A stretch of 15,451 bases of DNA from Treponema sp. Lineage in GTDB: Bacteria > Spirochaetota > Spirochaetia > Treponematales > Breznakiellaceae. The notes under the pieces were generated by a model that worked only from the letters and a program-made list of their open reading frames with translations, did not search any database and had not been told where the DNA came from. The stretch spans positions 1 to 15,451 of the forward strand of contig JAITAI010000153.1 in the NCBI GenBank assembly GCA_031284195.1. Reading direction: 5' to 3'. Below are positions 7,334-14,570 of the stretch, in pieces (position 1 is the first letter of the stretch; each line of letters opens with the position of its first letter). A program made the translations under genes and the position numbers.

Positions 7334-8967
7334 TGCTACCATCCCGCGGCTCCCTCCTTGCTAGTCCGGTAAAACTGGTCACCGCGAAAACTGCCCAAGC
7401 CCTGGATGCAGAGGCTTCTTCCTCTTGGGGACTTAATCCCTTTGCCCTGGTAGAGGCAACAGGCCGGGCTTGTGCAGCGGCTTTGCTTCAATCTTACCCG
7501 GCCTTTTTTCAGGGTCCATCTCTTCGTATGCTTGTTTTAGCAGGTTCTGGTAATAACGGCGCCGATGCCATGGTCATGCTCAGAGCGCTGCTCCTGAACG
7601 GTTTAGAGGGAGCATCTTTTCAGACCGTGGTGCTCAAGCGCCTCCCTAATGAGGAGGAACGCAGTCCTCACGCTGAGGCCCTTCGGTCTCTCAGTAAACT
7701 GGGGGTTTCGATTCTTACCTGGAAGGATCTCAAGGATCCCCAGCAATTCTTCGGTCAAAGGGATATCATTATCGACGGTATTGCGGGAACTGGGCTTACC
7801 GGGCCCCTTAGGGGAACTGCTGCAGCTATGGTACAGACCGTCAATGCCCTCACTAATGCTGATTATAATTATACCCAAAGGCCCTCCCAGCGGCCTTTGG
7901 TGGTTTCCATAGACCTGCCCTCAGGGAATTTCGATTGCTGGGAGCAGCCCATGCTCATCCTCAAAACGGATATCAGTCTTGCCATAGAACCGGTTAAGGC
8001 TGCCCTCTATAATCCCCCTGCCCGGCCTTATGGGGGAACCATCTTACCGGTAGAGGGGATCTTTCCTCCGGCCCTTATCAATACCTTTGAAGGAGAGGAA
8101 CTCCTCAGTTGGGAAAAGGCTCAATATCGGATTCCTCCCATTAAACCGAATGCCTATAAACACCAGCGGGGGGTGGTGGAAATCCATGCAGGTTCACCGG
8201 GGAGTACCGGAGCGGCCCGGATTGCCGCAGTAGGAGCTCAAGCAGCAGGGGCAGGATTGGTTAGGCTCATAGTCGATACCTCCATCTATCCCATCCTGGC
8301 CGCCTCTGCAGGAGGAGTCATGGTGGTCCCTGCAGGGGCCGAAGACAGTGTGGTCTATACCCCTGGTCAGGAAACGCGGTTCTATCCTGATGCCCTGCTC
8401 CTCGGTCCTGGGTGGGGGAAAACTCCGGATCGAGCCATGCTCTTTCATCGGGCTTTGGTTCGAGAATGGGAAGGGATCCCCCTCATCTTAGATGCGGAAG
8501 CCATCTCCCTCGCCAAGGATGGGGTTTTCCACGGAAACGCCATCCTTACCCCTCATCCTGGGGAATGCGCCGCCTTAGCAGGGGTGTCCATAGAAACGGT
8601 TCTAGCCCATCCGGGTCCTTTGCTCAGAAAACTAGCTCAAGAAAAACAGGCGGTGATTCTCTTCAAGGGACATGTACTGTTCATTGCCTGCCAAGACGGA
8701 CGGCTAGGAGTGGTGGACGGTATGGTTCCGGTTTTAGCTACCGGAGGTGCGGGAGACCTGCTTGCAGGGTTTTGTGCGGCCATCGCTGCCCGGATGAAGC
8801 GGAACTCCTGTTTTGACGGGTATACTTGTGCCCTGGCAGCAGCGGCACTGCTCATTGAAACCGGTCGATCCATAGGGAACCGGTTTATTGATCCTGTAGG
8901 GTTGGCGGAAAAGGCCGCAGCCATTGCAGGCGCGGCCTGGTTATCTTCATTGTGCGACTCTGCATGA
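7330..8967 (+). CDS. nnr: Bifunctional NAD(P)H-hydrate epimerase / ADP-dependent NAD(P)H-hydrate dehydratase
   Basis: Nnr repairs NADH and NADPH damaged by hydration: the N-terminal YjeF domain epimerises the R and S hydrates, and the C-terminal kinase-fold domain dehydrates the S form using ADP. The 545 residues fit a fusion. N-domain motifs are LAGSGNNGADA (70-80; the family consensus is GNNGGDG, so two glycines are changed to Ala), IIIDGIAGTG (146-155) and VVSIDLPSG (191-199). C-domain motifs are GSPGSTGAARIAA (288-300), LLLGPGWGK (356-364), LTPHPGE (406-412) and the catalytic TGGAGDLLAG (471-480, with D476 as general base). An insert rich in Asn, Tyr and Gln (175-188) is present. Two adjacent ATGs (7330, 7333) could serve as start. 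The 4-bp overlap with the upstream lipoprotein gene shows operon organisation. Confidence 0.93.
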   Translation: MMLPSRGSLLASPVKLVTAKTAQALDAEASSSWGLNPFALVEATGRACAAALLQSYPAFFQGPSLRMLVLAGSGNNGADAMVMLRALLLNGLEGASFQTVVLKRLPNEEERSPHAEALRSLSKLGVSILTWKDLKDPQQFFGQRDIIIDGIAGTGLTGPLRGTAAAMVQTVNALTNADYNYTQRPSQRPLVVSIDLPSGNFDCWEQPMLILKTDISLAIEPVKAALYNPPARPYGGTILPVEGIFPPALINTFEGEELLSWEKAQYRIPPIKPNAYKHQRGVVEIHAGSPGSTGAARIAAVGAQAAGAGLVRLIVDTSIYPILAASAGGVMVVPAGAEDSVVYTPGQETRFYPDALLLGPGWGKTPDRAMLFHRALVREWEGIPLILDAEAISLAKDGVFHGNAILTPHPGECAALAGVSIETVLAHPGPLLRKLAQEKQAVILFKGHVLFIACQDGRLGVVDGMVPVLATGGAGDLLAGFCAAIAARMKRNSCFDGYTCALAAAALLIETGRSIGNRFIDPVGLAEKAAAIAGAAWLSSLCDSA

Positions 8968-8988
8968 AGTACCAGTGGGGTATTGCCT

Positions 8989-9034
8989 TCAATTCCTTGT
9001 TTGAATTGATCTCAATTCCTTGCTTGATCGGAGG
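8989..9034 (+). promoter_or_regulatory. Alternative hairpins and direct repeat before a strong RBS
   Basis: TCAATTCCTTGTTTGA (8989-9004) is repeated as TCAATTCCTTGCTTGA (9012-9027). Between the two sits GAATTGA (9003-9009), which can pair with the upstream TCAATTC (8989-8995; 7-bp stem, 7-nt loop) or with the downstream copy (9012-9018; 6-bp stem, 4-nt loop), but not both. GGAGG at 9030-9034 precedes the ATG at 9043. This would fit a switchable leader, but a regulatory role is only inferred. Confidence 0.35.
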
Positions 9035-9042
9035 TTGATTTT

Positions 9043-9633
9043 ATGGAAGACAAGCCTGTTCCGGCGCCCCCCAAAAATATGGACAGGGAGGTGGTTTTCT
9101 ATTATTCCCGGGCACACCGGCTCGAACGGGCTTCCCCGGCAGTACGCGAAATGAACCGGGATATACCCAAGACCAGTCCCTCTCTATTCGGTACCCTTAC
9201 CTCCAACCGGGCTTATACCATGTTGTTCATATCCATCTTCGTATGCCTTGGATTCGGGATGATCTTCTCGAAGGTGAGTTCTGAGCAAAAATCTCCCTCT
9301 TCAGGAACCAAGAAGATTAGCTTGGGGGGTAATACCCTGAAGATTTCAGCCCAATGGTTTCAGGGGACTACTTATCTGAGGATTACCAAAACCGCTCCTC
9401 GTGATACAAAGGTATATACCGGAGCCGTTGATATGGCCATCACCCCCCTGGATATTCCCCCTTCCGAGGCTGAAGTTATGGAGCCTCCACCGGTGATAAG
9501 GCATCGGATTTTTTTCAACTCCGATGTGGAAGAAGTCTATGGCCTTTCCCTTCCCTTTGAGGCGCCCCAGATATTGATGCTCATGCAGACTGAGAAGAAT
9601 GAACGGATAAGCATCCAAGTAAAACCCGAATAA
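9043..9633 (+). CDS. Single-pass membrane protein of unknown function
   Basis: The 196-residue protein has no recognised enzyme motif. Residues 1-56 are polar and basic (cytoplasmic), with MDREVVFYYSRAHRLERAS (13-31). One strong transmembrane helix spans about 57-76 (YTMLFISIFVCLGFGMIF). The remainder (about 80-196) looks like a small beta-rich extracytoplasmic domain. The start is well supported by GGAGG 8 nt before the ATG. It lies 75 bp after nnr, with a structured gap between them, and 63 bp before the next gene. Likely a lineage-specific spirochaete envelope protein. The topology is predicted by eye. Confidence 0.75.
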   Translation: MEDKPVPAPPKNMDREVVFYYSRAHRLERASPAVREMNRDIPKTSPSLFGTLTSNRAYTMLFISIFVCLGFGMIFSKVSSEQKSPSSGTKKISLGGNTLKISAQWFQGTTYLRITKTAPRDTKVYTGAVDMAITPLDIPPSEAEVMEPPPVIRHRIFFNSDVEEVYGLSLPFEAPQILMLMQTEKNERISIQVKPE

Positions 9634-9696
9634 GCAGAAAAAGTAAAAAATCCATAGGTATATACCAGAAATGTACCGATAATAAAGGTAAAAGGT

Positions 9697-10140
9697 ATGA
9701 ATAAACATATTAATTTTGAAGATAATATTTTTCTTATTAATATCAGGCTCAGGATGGTCCAAGATATACTCGTCCTTGAACCGGACCCGGAACTGTTTCT
9801 GAAAAAAACCATGGAAGATATTGATTTTATCGATGACACCCTAGGGCTGCTTTTGGATGGGCTCTTGGAGAACCCGCATTTGATAGAACGGAACGAACAG
9901 TTAGTTAATTTATACGATATAGAATGTCAATTTTTACAGATTTTAACCCAACTTTTGACCGGTTCCGGGAATATTTCAGTCCTCCGGTTTCCCGTACTTC
10001 GAGAAAAAACCACCTTTTTACAAGCCCATAGTATGACCCGAAAAAAGCTCATTGATGATTTCCGAAACAAAACCGACCAGTCGAACATAGAACCTCTGGT
10101 TAGTACCGATGAACTCAGTGCACTTTTAAAAAAGTATTGA
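9697..10140 (+). CDS. Small conserved-looking hypothetical protein upstream of rsmD
   Basis: The 147-residue protein is acidic, largely helical and soluble, with no signal peptide or membrane segment. It begins MNKHINFEDNIFLINIRLRM and has Leu-rich amphipathic helices throughout (for example DDTLGLLLDGLLENPHLIE and LVNLYDIECQFLQILTQLL). I do not recognise its family. The start is supported by AAAAGG shortly before the ATG. The stop codon is 3 bp before the rsmD start, so the two are almost certainly co-transcribed. A GGTATATACC palindrome lies 31 bp upstream of the start (9657-9666). The function cannot be deduced. Co-occurrence with rsmD suggests only shared expression. Confidence 0.7.
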   Translation: MNKHINFEDNIFLINIRLRMVQDILVLEPDPELFLKKTMEDIDFIDDTLGLLLDGLLENPHLIERNEQLVNLYDIECQFLQILTQLLTGSGNISVLRFPVLREKTTFLQAHSMTRKKLIDDFRNKTDQSNIEPLVSTDELSALLKKY

Positions 10141-10143
10141 AAT

Positions 10144-10692
10144 ATGCGTATTTCCGGCGGTTCTTTGCGGGGACAGCAGGTGCAGGTTCCTCTGGGGATC
10201 ATACGCCCTGCAATGGATCGGATGCGGGAATCGGTATTTGCCAAACTAGGGGATCTGGATCAATGCGCTTTTCTTGATATGTTCTCCGGGTCCGGTATTA
10301 TCGCCTTGGAAGCTGCTTCCCGGGGCGCAAACCCTATTGAAGCAGTGGAAAAGGACCCCTTGAAATGGAAAACCCTGATCAAAAATGTGGCTATTGCACC
10401 GGTCCGGATCCAGTGCCGATTCATGGCCGTGGAACACTATATCCGCCGGGCTCGCAGGAGCTTTGGGGTTATTTTCTGCGATCCCCCCTTTGCCTACCGG
10501 TTTAAAGGGGATCTGGTCAAGGCAATCGCCGCTTCCCCGCTGATACAGACCGGTTCGTGGCTCCTCGTGCACCGTCCCCAAGAAGACCCCTATTTGGAAG
10601 ACCTGGGTCTAGCGCTCTCCGTTGAAAAGGTCGTTCTTGAGGAGTCAAAACGATATGGCCGTTCAGTAGTGGATTTCTTTGTATGGCGGTAA
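10144..10692 (+). CDS. rsmD: 16S rRNA (guanine(966)-N2)-methyltransferase RsmD
   Basis: RsmD methylates N2 of G966 in helix 31 of 16S rRNA during 30S assembly, using S-adenosylmethionine. The 182-residue length matches the family. Diagnostic features are the N-terminal MRISGGSLRG (1-10), RPAMDRMRESVFAKL (21-35), the SAM-binding motif LDMFSGSGIIALEAASRGA (44-62), EAVEKD (67-72) marking the acidic residue that binds the ribose, and the N6/N2-methylase catalytic tetrapeptide DPPF (113-116). The start follows the preceding stop by 3 bp and has no strong Shine-Dalgarno, consistent with translational coupling. It appears to be the last gene of this transcription unit, since an AT-rich 150-bp gap follows. 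Confidence 0.94.
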   Translation: MRISGGSLRGQQVQVPLGIIRPAMDRMRESVFAKLGDLDQCAFLDMFSGSGIIALEAASRGANPIEAVEKDPLKWKTLIKNVAIAPVRIQCRFMAVEHYIRRARRSFGVIFCDPPFAYRFKGDLVKAIAASPLIQTGSWLLVHRPQEDPYLEDLGLALSVEKVVLEESKRYGRSVVDFFVWR

Positions 10693-10744
10693 ACCGGGGA
10701 TATCTGCTCAAAAGTATATTATAGAAAGAAAAAAGTAAAAAAGA

Positions 10745-10844
10745 TTGTAATTTTACCGATATTAAATAATAATAATATTATAATGAGGCTTTTCAAAATG
10801 GCAGATTTTGAAAAGGGTTCTAATATTAATAGTCTAGGCCCAGA
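10745..10844 (+). promoter_or_regulatory. AT-rich promoter/leader region with perfect 11-bp inverted repeat
   Basis: This gap after rsmD is very AT-rich. A weak promoter may be TTGTAA (10745-10750) with TAATAA (10767-10772). Inside it CTTTTCAAAAT (10789-10799) and ATTTTGAAAAG (10805-10815) form a perfect 11-bp inverted repeat around a 5-nt loop (GGCAG). No T-run follows, so it is unlikely to be an intrinsic terminator. An operator or an mRNA hairpin in the leader of the downstream TPR genes is more likely. A 37-codon frame (10783-10896) starts here but overlaps the next gene and is probably not used. Confidence 0.4.
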
Positions 10845-11192
10845 ATGGATTATAAAAAAATTTTTGATAAATTTGACGATCAGAATATATTTATAAAAAC
10901 CACTCAAAAATTCAAAATGGACAGGGCCCAAAAAGCAGCGCTTAATCGTAAAGGAAATATGCTGTATAATGCAGGAGATATAGAAGGGGCTAAGAAGATA
11001 TTTTTAGCCACCGGTTATTCCGATGGACTTTCACGGGTCGGGGATTATTATAAATCCAAAGACCGGTATATAGATGCCCTTCGTATGTATTGGATTGCAC
11101 CGGATCATACTAAATTTGAATCAATTGCTATGCAGTTCTCTGTTTTAATAAAAAATTTAATACATGAAGAAGGGGATCCTCCCAATGAGTGA
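10845..11192 (+). CDS. Small TPR-like helical protein
   Basis: The 115-residue soluble protein resembles TPR helices: ALNRKGNMLYNAGDIEGAKKIFLATGY (32-58) is one TPR-like pair and GLSRVGDYYKSKDRYIDALRMYWIAPD (61-87) another, with a possible third. An N-terminal acidic and aromatic leader (MDYKKIFDKFDDQNIFIKTT) precedes them. The start is the first ATG after an in-frame TAG at 10830, with a weak AGG at 6 nt. It overlaps the next TPR gene by 8 bp if that gene starts at 11185, so they form a coupled pair and may interact. It is probably a scaffold or adaptor; the partner is unknown. Confidence 0.75.
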   Translation: MDYKKIFDKFDDQNIFIKTTQKFKMDRAQKAALNRKGNMLYNAGDIEGAKKIFLATGYSDGLSRVGDYYKSKDRYIDALRMYWIAPDHTKFESIAMQFSVLIKNLIHEEGDPPNE

Positions 11193-12390
11193 TGAAACAA
11201 AGCAAAGAAGCTACCCTATACAGGGCGTTGGATCGTTCTATAGGAAGAGCACTGGTGGAGACTTGGGGTTTGAGGGAACCGGTGCTTCTATAGGAGTTGC
11301 GGGAAGCGATGAACAGGATATGGAGGATATTTCAGAATTATCTAAAAAAGGGTATCAATCGTTAAAAGAAGATAGAATTCTGGAAGCCATAGAATGTTTT
11401 AATAAGATCCTGGTAATGGATGATAATAATAACTATGCCCTGGTAGGTATGGGGGACGCTGCCCGTAAACGAGGTACCTTTAAGGAAGCGATTACGTTTT
11501 ATCAGCGATGTTTGATCCAGCATCCGGGAAATAATTATGCCCTTTTTGGTTTGGCGGATTGTTATAAGGCCCTCAGCCAATACCACAAGGCCATAGAAAT
11601 CTGGGAACAGTACCTGCACCATGATGATAAGAACATCACCGTGCTTACCCGGGTTGCCGATGCGTACCGCAAGGTTCGGGATTTTAGACACTCCAAGGAG
11701 GTGTACCTGCGGGTATTGGAAATGGAAGATCGGAACCCCTATGCTATCATTGGATTGGGTCATCTCCACTATGATTTCAAAGAATACCGGGATGCCTTGT
11801 TCTATTGGGAAAAAATGCTTGAGATTGGTAAAGAAAATGTCGATATCCGGGTACTTACCTCTATTGGGAATTGTCATCGGAAATTGAAAACCTTTGACCA
11901 TGGTATTACCTTTTTTGAGAAGGCCCTGCATAAAGATCCCTATAACTTTTACGCGCTTTTTGGCCTTGCAGACTGTTACCGGGGCATGAATCAGCAAAGC
12001 CGTTCCCTTGAATACTGGAACCGGATCCTGGAACAGGATCCTCGGAATAAGGTTATCCTCACCCGTGCAGGGGATGCCTACCGGAATATGGGGGATTATG
12101 ATCAGGCAGTGGATTATTACCGTCGGGCCCTTAACATTGAATTTGATACCTATGCGGTCCTGGGATTGGCAGTGGTGGCCAAGGTTCAGGGCAAATATGG
12201 TGAGGCCATTGAATCCCTCCAGCGGCTTATCCAACAGGACATTAAAAATTACCGGCTTTACCTCGAATTGGCAGATTGTCTCTTCCGAAAAGGGGAAAAA
12301 TTTAAAGCCATCGAGACCTTAGAAGCCTTTCAACGAATGGGAATCCGTAATACCTCTATTATGGAATTCTGTGAAAAACTTAGATCCTAA
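11185..12390 (+). CDS. Tetratricopeptide-repeat protein
   Basis: The 401-residue protein from MSDETKQRSYPIQG is mostly TPRs. After a Gly/Ser-rich, low-complexity N-terminus (about 1-45), about nine to ten consecutive 34-residue TPRs follow, for example EAIECFNKILVMDDNNNYAL, EAITFYQRCLIQHPGNNYAL and QAVDYYRRALNIEFDTYAV. YALFGLADCYKA recurs as YALFGLADCYRG exactly 138 residues later, showing a four-TPR internal duplication. An ATG at 11164 would lengthen it by 7 residues. I prefer 11185 because AAGGGG (11170-11175) precedes it by 9 nt. It overlaps the upstream small TPR gene and is followed immediately by rlmN. There is no signal peptide, so it is cytoplasmic. It is likely a protein-interaction scaffold. 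Confidence 0.88.
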   Translation: MSDETKQRSYPIQGVGSFYRKSTGGDLGFEGTGASIGVAGSDEQDMEDISELSKKGYQSLKEDRILEAIECFNKILVMDDNNNYALVGMGDAARKRGTFKEAITFYQRCLIQHPGNNYALFGLADCYKALSQYHKAIEIWEQYLHHDDKNITVLTRVADAYRKVRDFRHSKEVYLRVLEMEDRNPYAIIGLGHLHYDFKEYRDALFYWEKMLEIGKENVDIRVLTSIGNCHRKLKTFDHGITFFEKALHKDPYNFYALFGLADCYRGMNQQSRSLEYWNRILEQDPRNKVILTRAGDAYRNMGDYDQAVDYYRRALNIEFDTYAVLGLAVVAKVQGKYGEAIESLQRLIQQDIKNYRLYLELADCLFRKGEKFKAIETLEAFQRMGIRNTSIMEFCEKLRS

Positions 12391-12396
12391 AAGGCG

Positions 12397-13446
12397 TTGC
12401 AGGCTGTTTTGTATCACCAGGTTAAACCGGTCCTTTCAGGGCTGCCTCTTGAGGACTTAGCGGAAACCCTTAAACCCCTTCCGAAATTTCGGGCGGAACA
12501 GGTATTTCAGTGGATCGCTCGAGGGGTCTCCTCATTTCAGGAGATGACTAACTTGGCCATCCCCTTACGGGACGATTTGGAACGACGGTTCTCCCTCTAT
12601 TCCAGCGGCATTGCAGGGCGTGCAGAGGATCCTGATGGTACGGTCAAGTTGTACATCCGCCTGCACGATGGGGAATCCATTGAAGCGGTCCTCCTTACCG
12701 ATGGTGAGCGCCGTAAAACCGCCTGCCTTTCTACTCAGGCAGGGTGTCCTCTGGCTTGTGTGTTCTGTAAGACCGGGACTCGGGGGCTTACCCGCAACCT
12801 GGATTCTGGGGAAATCCTTGAACAGTTTCTGCATCTCCGTTCGATAGAACCGGAGATTGCCAACATCGTGTTTATGGGTATGGGAGAGCCTCTCTTGAAC
12901 CTTCCTGAACTCCGTAAGGCCCTGACCGTGCTTACTGATAGCCGGGGGCTTGGTTTGTCAAAACGGCGCATTACCCTATCCACCAGTGGTATCATTACAG
13001 GTATTCGAAATCTTGCTGCTACAGGACCTGAGGTACGGCTTGCTCTTTCCCTCACCACCGGGGATAGCAACCTTCGTTCCCGGCTCATGCCGGTAACGCG
13101 GAGCAACCCTCTTCCCTATCTCAAGGATGTCCTGTATGATTATCAGCAGCAGCAAGGGCAGCGTATCACGTTGGAGGCGGTTCTTTTGGGGGGTATCAAT
13201 ACCCGGCAAGAGGATAGTGATGCCCTTGCTGCATTTGCTGCAGGTCTTGATGTGGTGGTAAACCTCATACCTTGGAATCCGGTGGAGGGTATGGTCTTTG
13301 AAGGCCAAGCCCTGCGGGAACCTTCAGGCAGGGAAATGAACGCGTATATCCAGCGGCTTGAACGGCGGGGACTCAAGGTAACCCGGAGGTTACGAAAGGG
13401 TCTATGTATTGCCGGGGCCTGCGGACAGTTGGGCAACGCGCCATAG
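12397..13446 (+). CDS. rlmN: Dual-specificity RNA methyltransferase RlmN (radical SAM)
   Basis: RlmN makes 2-methyladenosine at 23S rRNA A2503 and tRNA A37 by a radical SAM, ping-pong mechanism. The 349 residues fit the family. The [4Fe-4S] motif is CPLACVFC (C117, C121, C124). The SAM-binding GMGEPLLN (161-168), RRITLSTSGI (190-199), LEAVLLGGIN (259-268) and VNLIPWNPVEG (288-298) are present, and the C-terminal catalytic cysteine lies in AGACGQL (C342). The usual DID before AACGQL is changed to CIAG. No ATG is near the N-terminus: the start is TTG at 12397 or TTG at 12409, with only weak AGG-type Shine-Dalgarno sequences. The upstream TPR stop (TAA 12388-12390) is in the same frame two codons before, so translation probably couples. 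Confidence 0.95.
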   Translation: MQAVLYHQVKPVLSGLPLEDLAETLKPLPKFRAEQVFQWIARGVSSFQEMTNLAIPLRDDLERRFSLYSSGIAGRAEDPDGTVKLYIRLHDGESIEAVLLTDGERRKTACLSTQAGCPLACVFCKTGTRGLTRNLDSGEILEQFLHLRSIEPEIANIVFMGMGEPLLNLPELRKALTVLTDSRGLGLSKRRITLSTSGIITGIRNLAATGPEVRLALSLTTGDSNLRSRLMPVTRSNPLPYLKDVLYDYQQQQGQRITLEAVLLGGINTRQEDSDALAAFAAGLDVVVNLIPWNPVEGMVFEGQALREPSGREMNAYIQRLERRGLKVTRRLRKGLCIAGACGQLGNAP

Positions 13447-13607
13447 GTTTAGTAAACATGAAAGGATGCCTTGCCTGGGGTGAAGCAAAGGGGGAAAGAC
13501 CCCTCTCCTTGGAAAACTTCTATACGTTTATTTATTCCAGGACGGTTTCATCCGTGAAAATCTGTAGCATACATAGGCAGAAGCCCTGGGGTTTATCCAT
13601 TTATCCT
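13447..13607. other. Convergent intergenic gap between rlmN and the sugar kinase gene
   Basis: These 161 bp separate two convergent genes. The only terminator-like element is a short hairpin, GGGG-AAAGA-CCCC (13491-13503), followed by a mixed TCTCCTT rather than a clean T-run. A second small one, ACGG-TTTCAT-CCGT, lies further right. Either could act weakly in both directions. No small gene is convincing here; the open frame crossing the gap has no homology I recognise and overlaps both genes. Confidence 0.3.
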
Positions 13608-14570
13608 CTAACAAATCGCTTCTTGAGCTTCTGCGATTACTCCGACTTTGAAAAGTCCGGCGTTGAGCCTGCCGCAGCGGGCCCCTTGGGCAACTGCAGC
13701 TTCCAGGTCCGCCCTTTCACCCAGGGCAGCCGCAAGGCCCGCAGTAAAAGCATCCCCTGACCCCGTGGTATTGACCGGCTGAAGCGCCTCGAGCGCATAT
13801 TCTGCAAAACCCTTTGACTCGGCAAACCAGATGCTTTGCGCCCCTCTGGTAAGAACGATCCGGCATTGGTAGTTCCGGCATAGTTCAAGGCATAGCTCCT
13901 GGATAGGGCGTCGTATAAGCTCGTCCTGGGGGGTATCTGAGGCTTCAGGGACAAAGAGCCCGGCCTTCAGCTCTGGGGCAAAGGTTTCCACAAATTCCAG
14001 CAGATTAGGCTTAATAATATCGGGCTTATACCTAAGGCTATTGATGAGGTCCTTTCCCCGGAGGTCCAGGATCACCTGCCGGCCTGCTTCCTTGGCTTGG
14101 CGGACCATACAGGGCACCAGCGCATCCGAGAAACCCGCAGCCTTGGTACCGGAAATGATGACCGTTTCATAAGCCGGGAGCAGCCGGGTATAGGCTGCCA
14201 TGAGCCTTTCTTCGGTTCCCTTGGTAACAGGCAGGGATTCCTCAACCAGTTCGGTAACGCTGTGGTCCGCGTCGTCTAACAAGGTATAGCAGAAGCGGAT
14301 AGGACTGCCGCTCTCAACCCACTCCACCAAGAGCTTGTCTTGGGCACAAAGGTCCAGAAACAGGGGCCGCAGGCTCCCTCCCAGTTGGGTTACATGGCAG
14401 TTGGTTTTTCCTAATTGGCTTAAGACCCGGCTCACATTCACCCCTTTACCGGAAGCATCCAGACGATGCTTTTCAGTACGGTTTACCCGGTCTCTGGTCA
14501 GAGCGGAAAAACCCAGGGTTTTTTGGAGGCTTGGGTTCATACACACCGTAAGAAACGAGGGACTTTTCAT
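13608..14570 (-). CDS. PfkB-family sugar kinase (1-phosphofructokinase / tagatose-6-phosphate kinase type)
   Basis: The 320-residue protein phosphorylates a sugar or sugar phosphate with ATP. Hexose kinase of the FruK/LacC group is the likely class; the exact substrate is uncertain. Motifs are LTVCMNPSLQKTL (7-19), the substrate-lid region LDASGKGVNVSRVLSQLG (37-54), IIKPNLLE (185-192) and the catalytic PfkB signature NTTGSGDAFTAG (267-278, D273 as base). Where many FruK and LacC proteins have Asp after NPxx (NPAxD), this one has Gln16, which may be a subfamily trait or may mark altered substrate choice. The start is supported by AGGAG 5 nt before the ATG. It is transcribed towards rlmN, apparently as a single gene, with no PTS genes visible beside it. 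Confidence 0.88.
   Translation of the reverse strand: MKSPSFLTVCMNPSLQKTLGFSALTRDRVNRTEKHRLDASGKGVNVSRVLSQLGKTNCHVTQLGGSLRPLFLDLCAQDKLLVEWVESGSPIRFCYTLLDDADHSVTELVEESLPVTKGTEERLMAAYTRLLPAYETVIISGTKAAGFSDALVPCMVRQAKEAGRQVILDLRGKDLINSLRYKPDIIKPNLLEFVETFAPELKAGLFVPEASDTPQDELIRRPIQELCLELCRNYQCRIVLTRGAQSIWFAESKGFAEYALEALQPVNTTGSGDAFTAGLAAALGERADLEAAVAQGARCGRLNAGLFKVGVIAEAQEAIC

Noticed and set aside
10783..10896. 37-codon frame upstream of the small TPR-like gene
   Set aside because: It overlaps the next gene in another frame, has no Shine-Dalgarno, and its sequence is largely made by the inverted repeat.
11362..12234. 290-residue minus-strand frame opposite the TPR gene
   Set aside because: It is a mirror of the repetitive TPR coding sequence with no credible start or domain.
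13490..13503. Strong intrinsic terminator between rlmN and the kinase gene
   Set aside because: The stem has only four G-C pairs and no clean T-run on either strand; kept only as a weak possibility.
13404..13760. 118-residue plus-strand frame spanning the rlmN end and kinase end
   Set aside because: It overlaps both convergent genes out of frame and has no recognisable motif.
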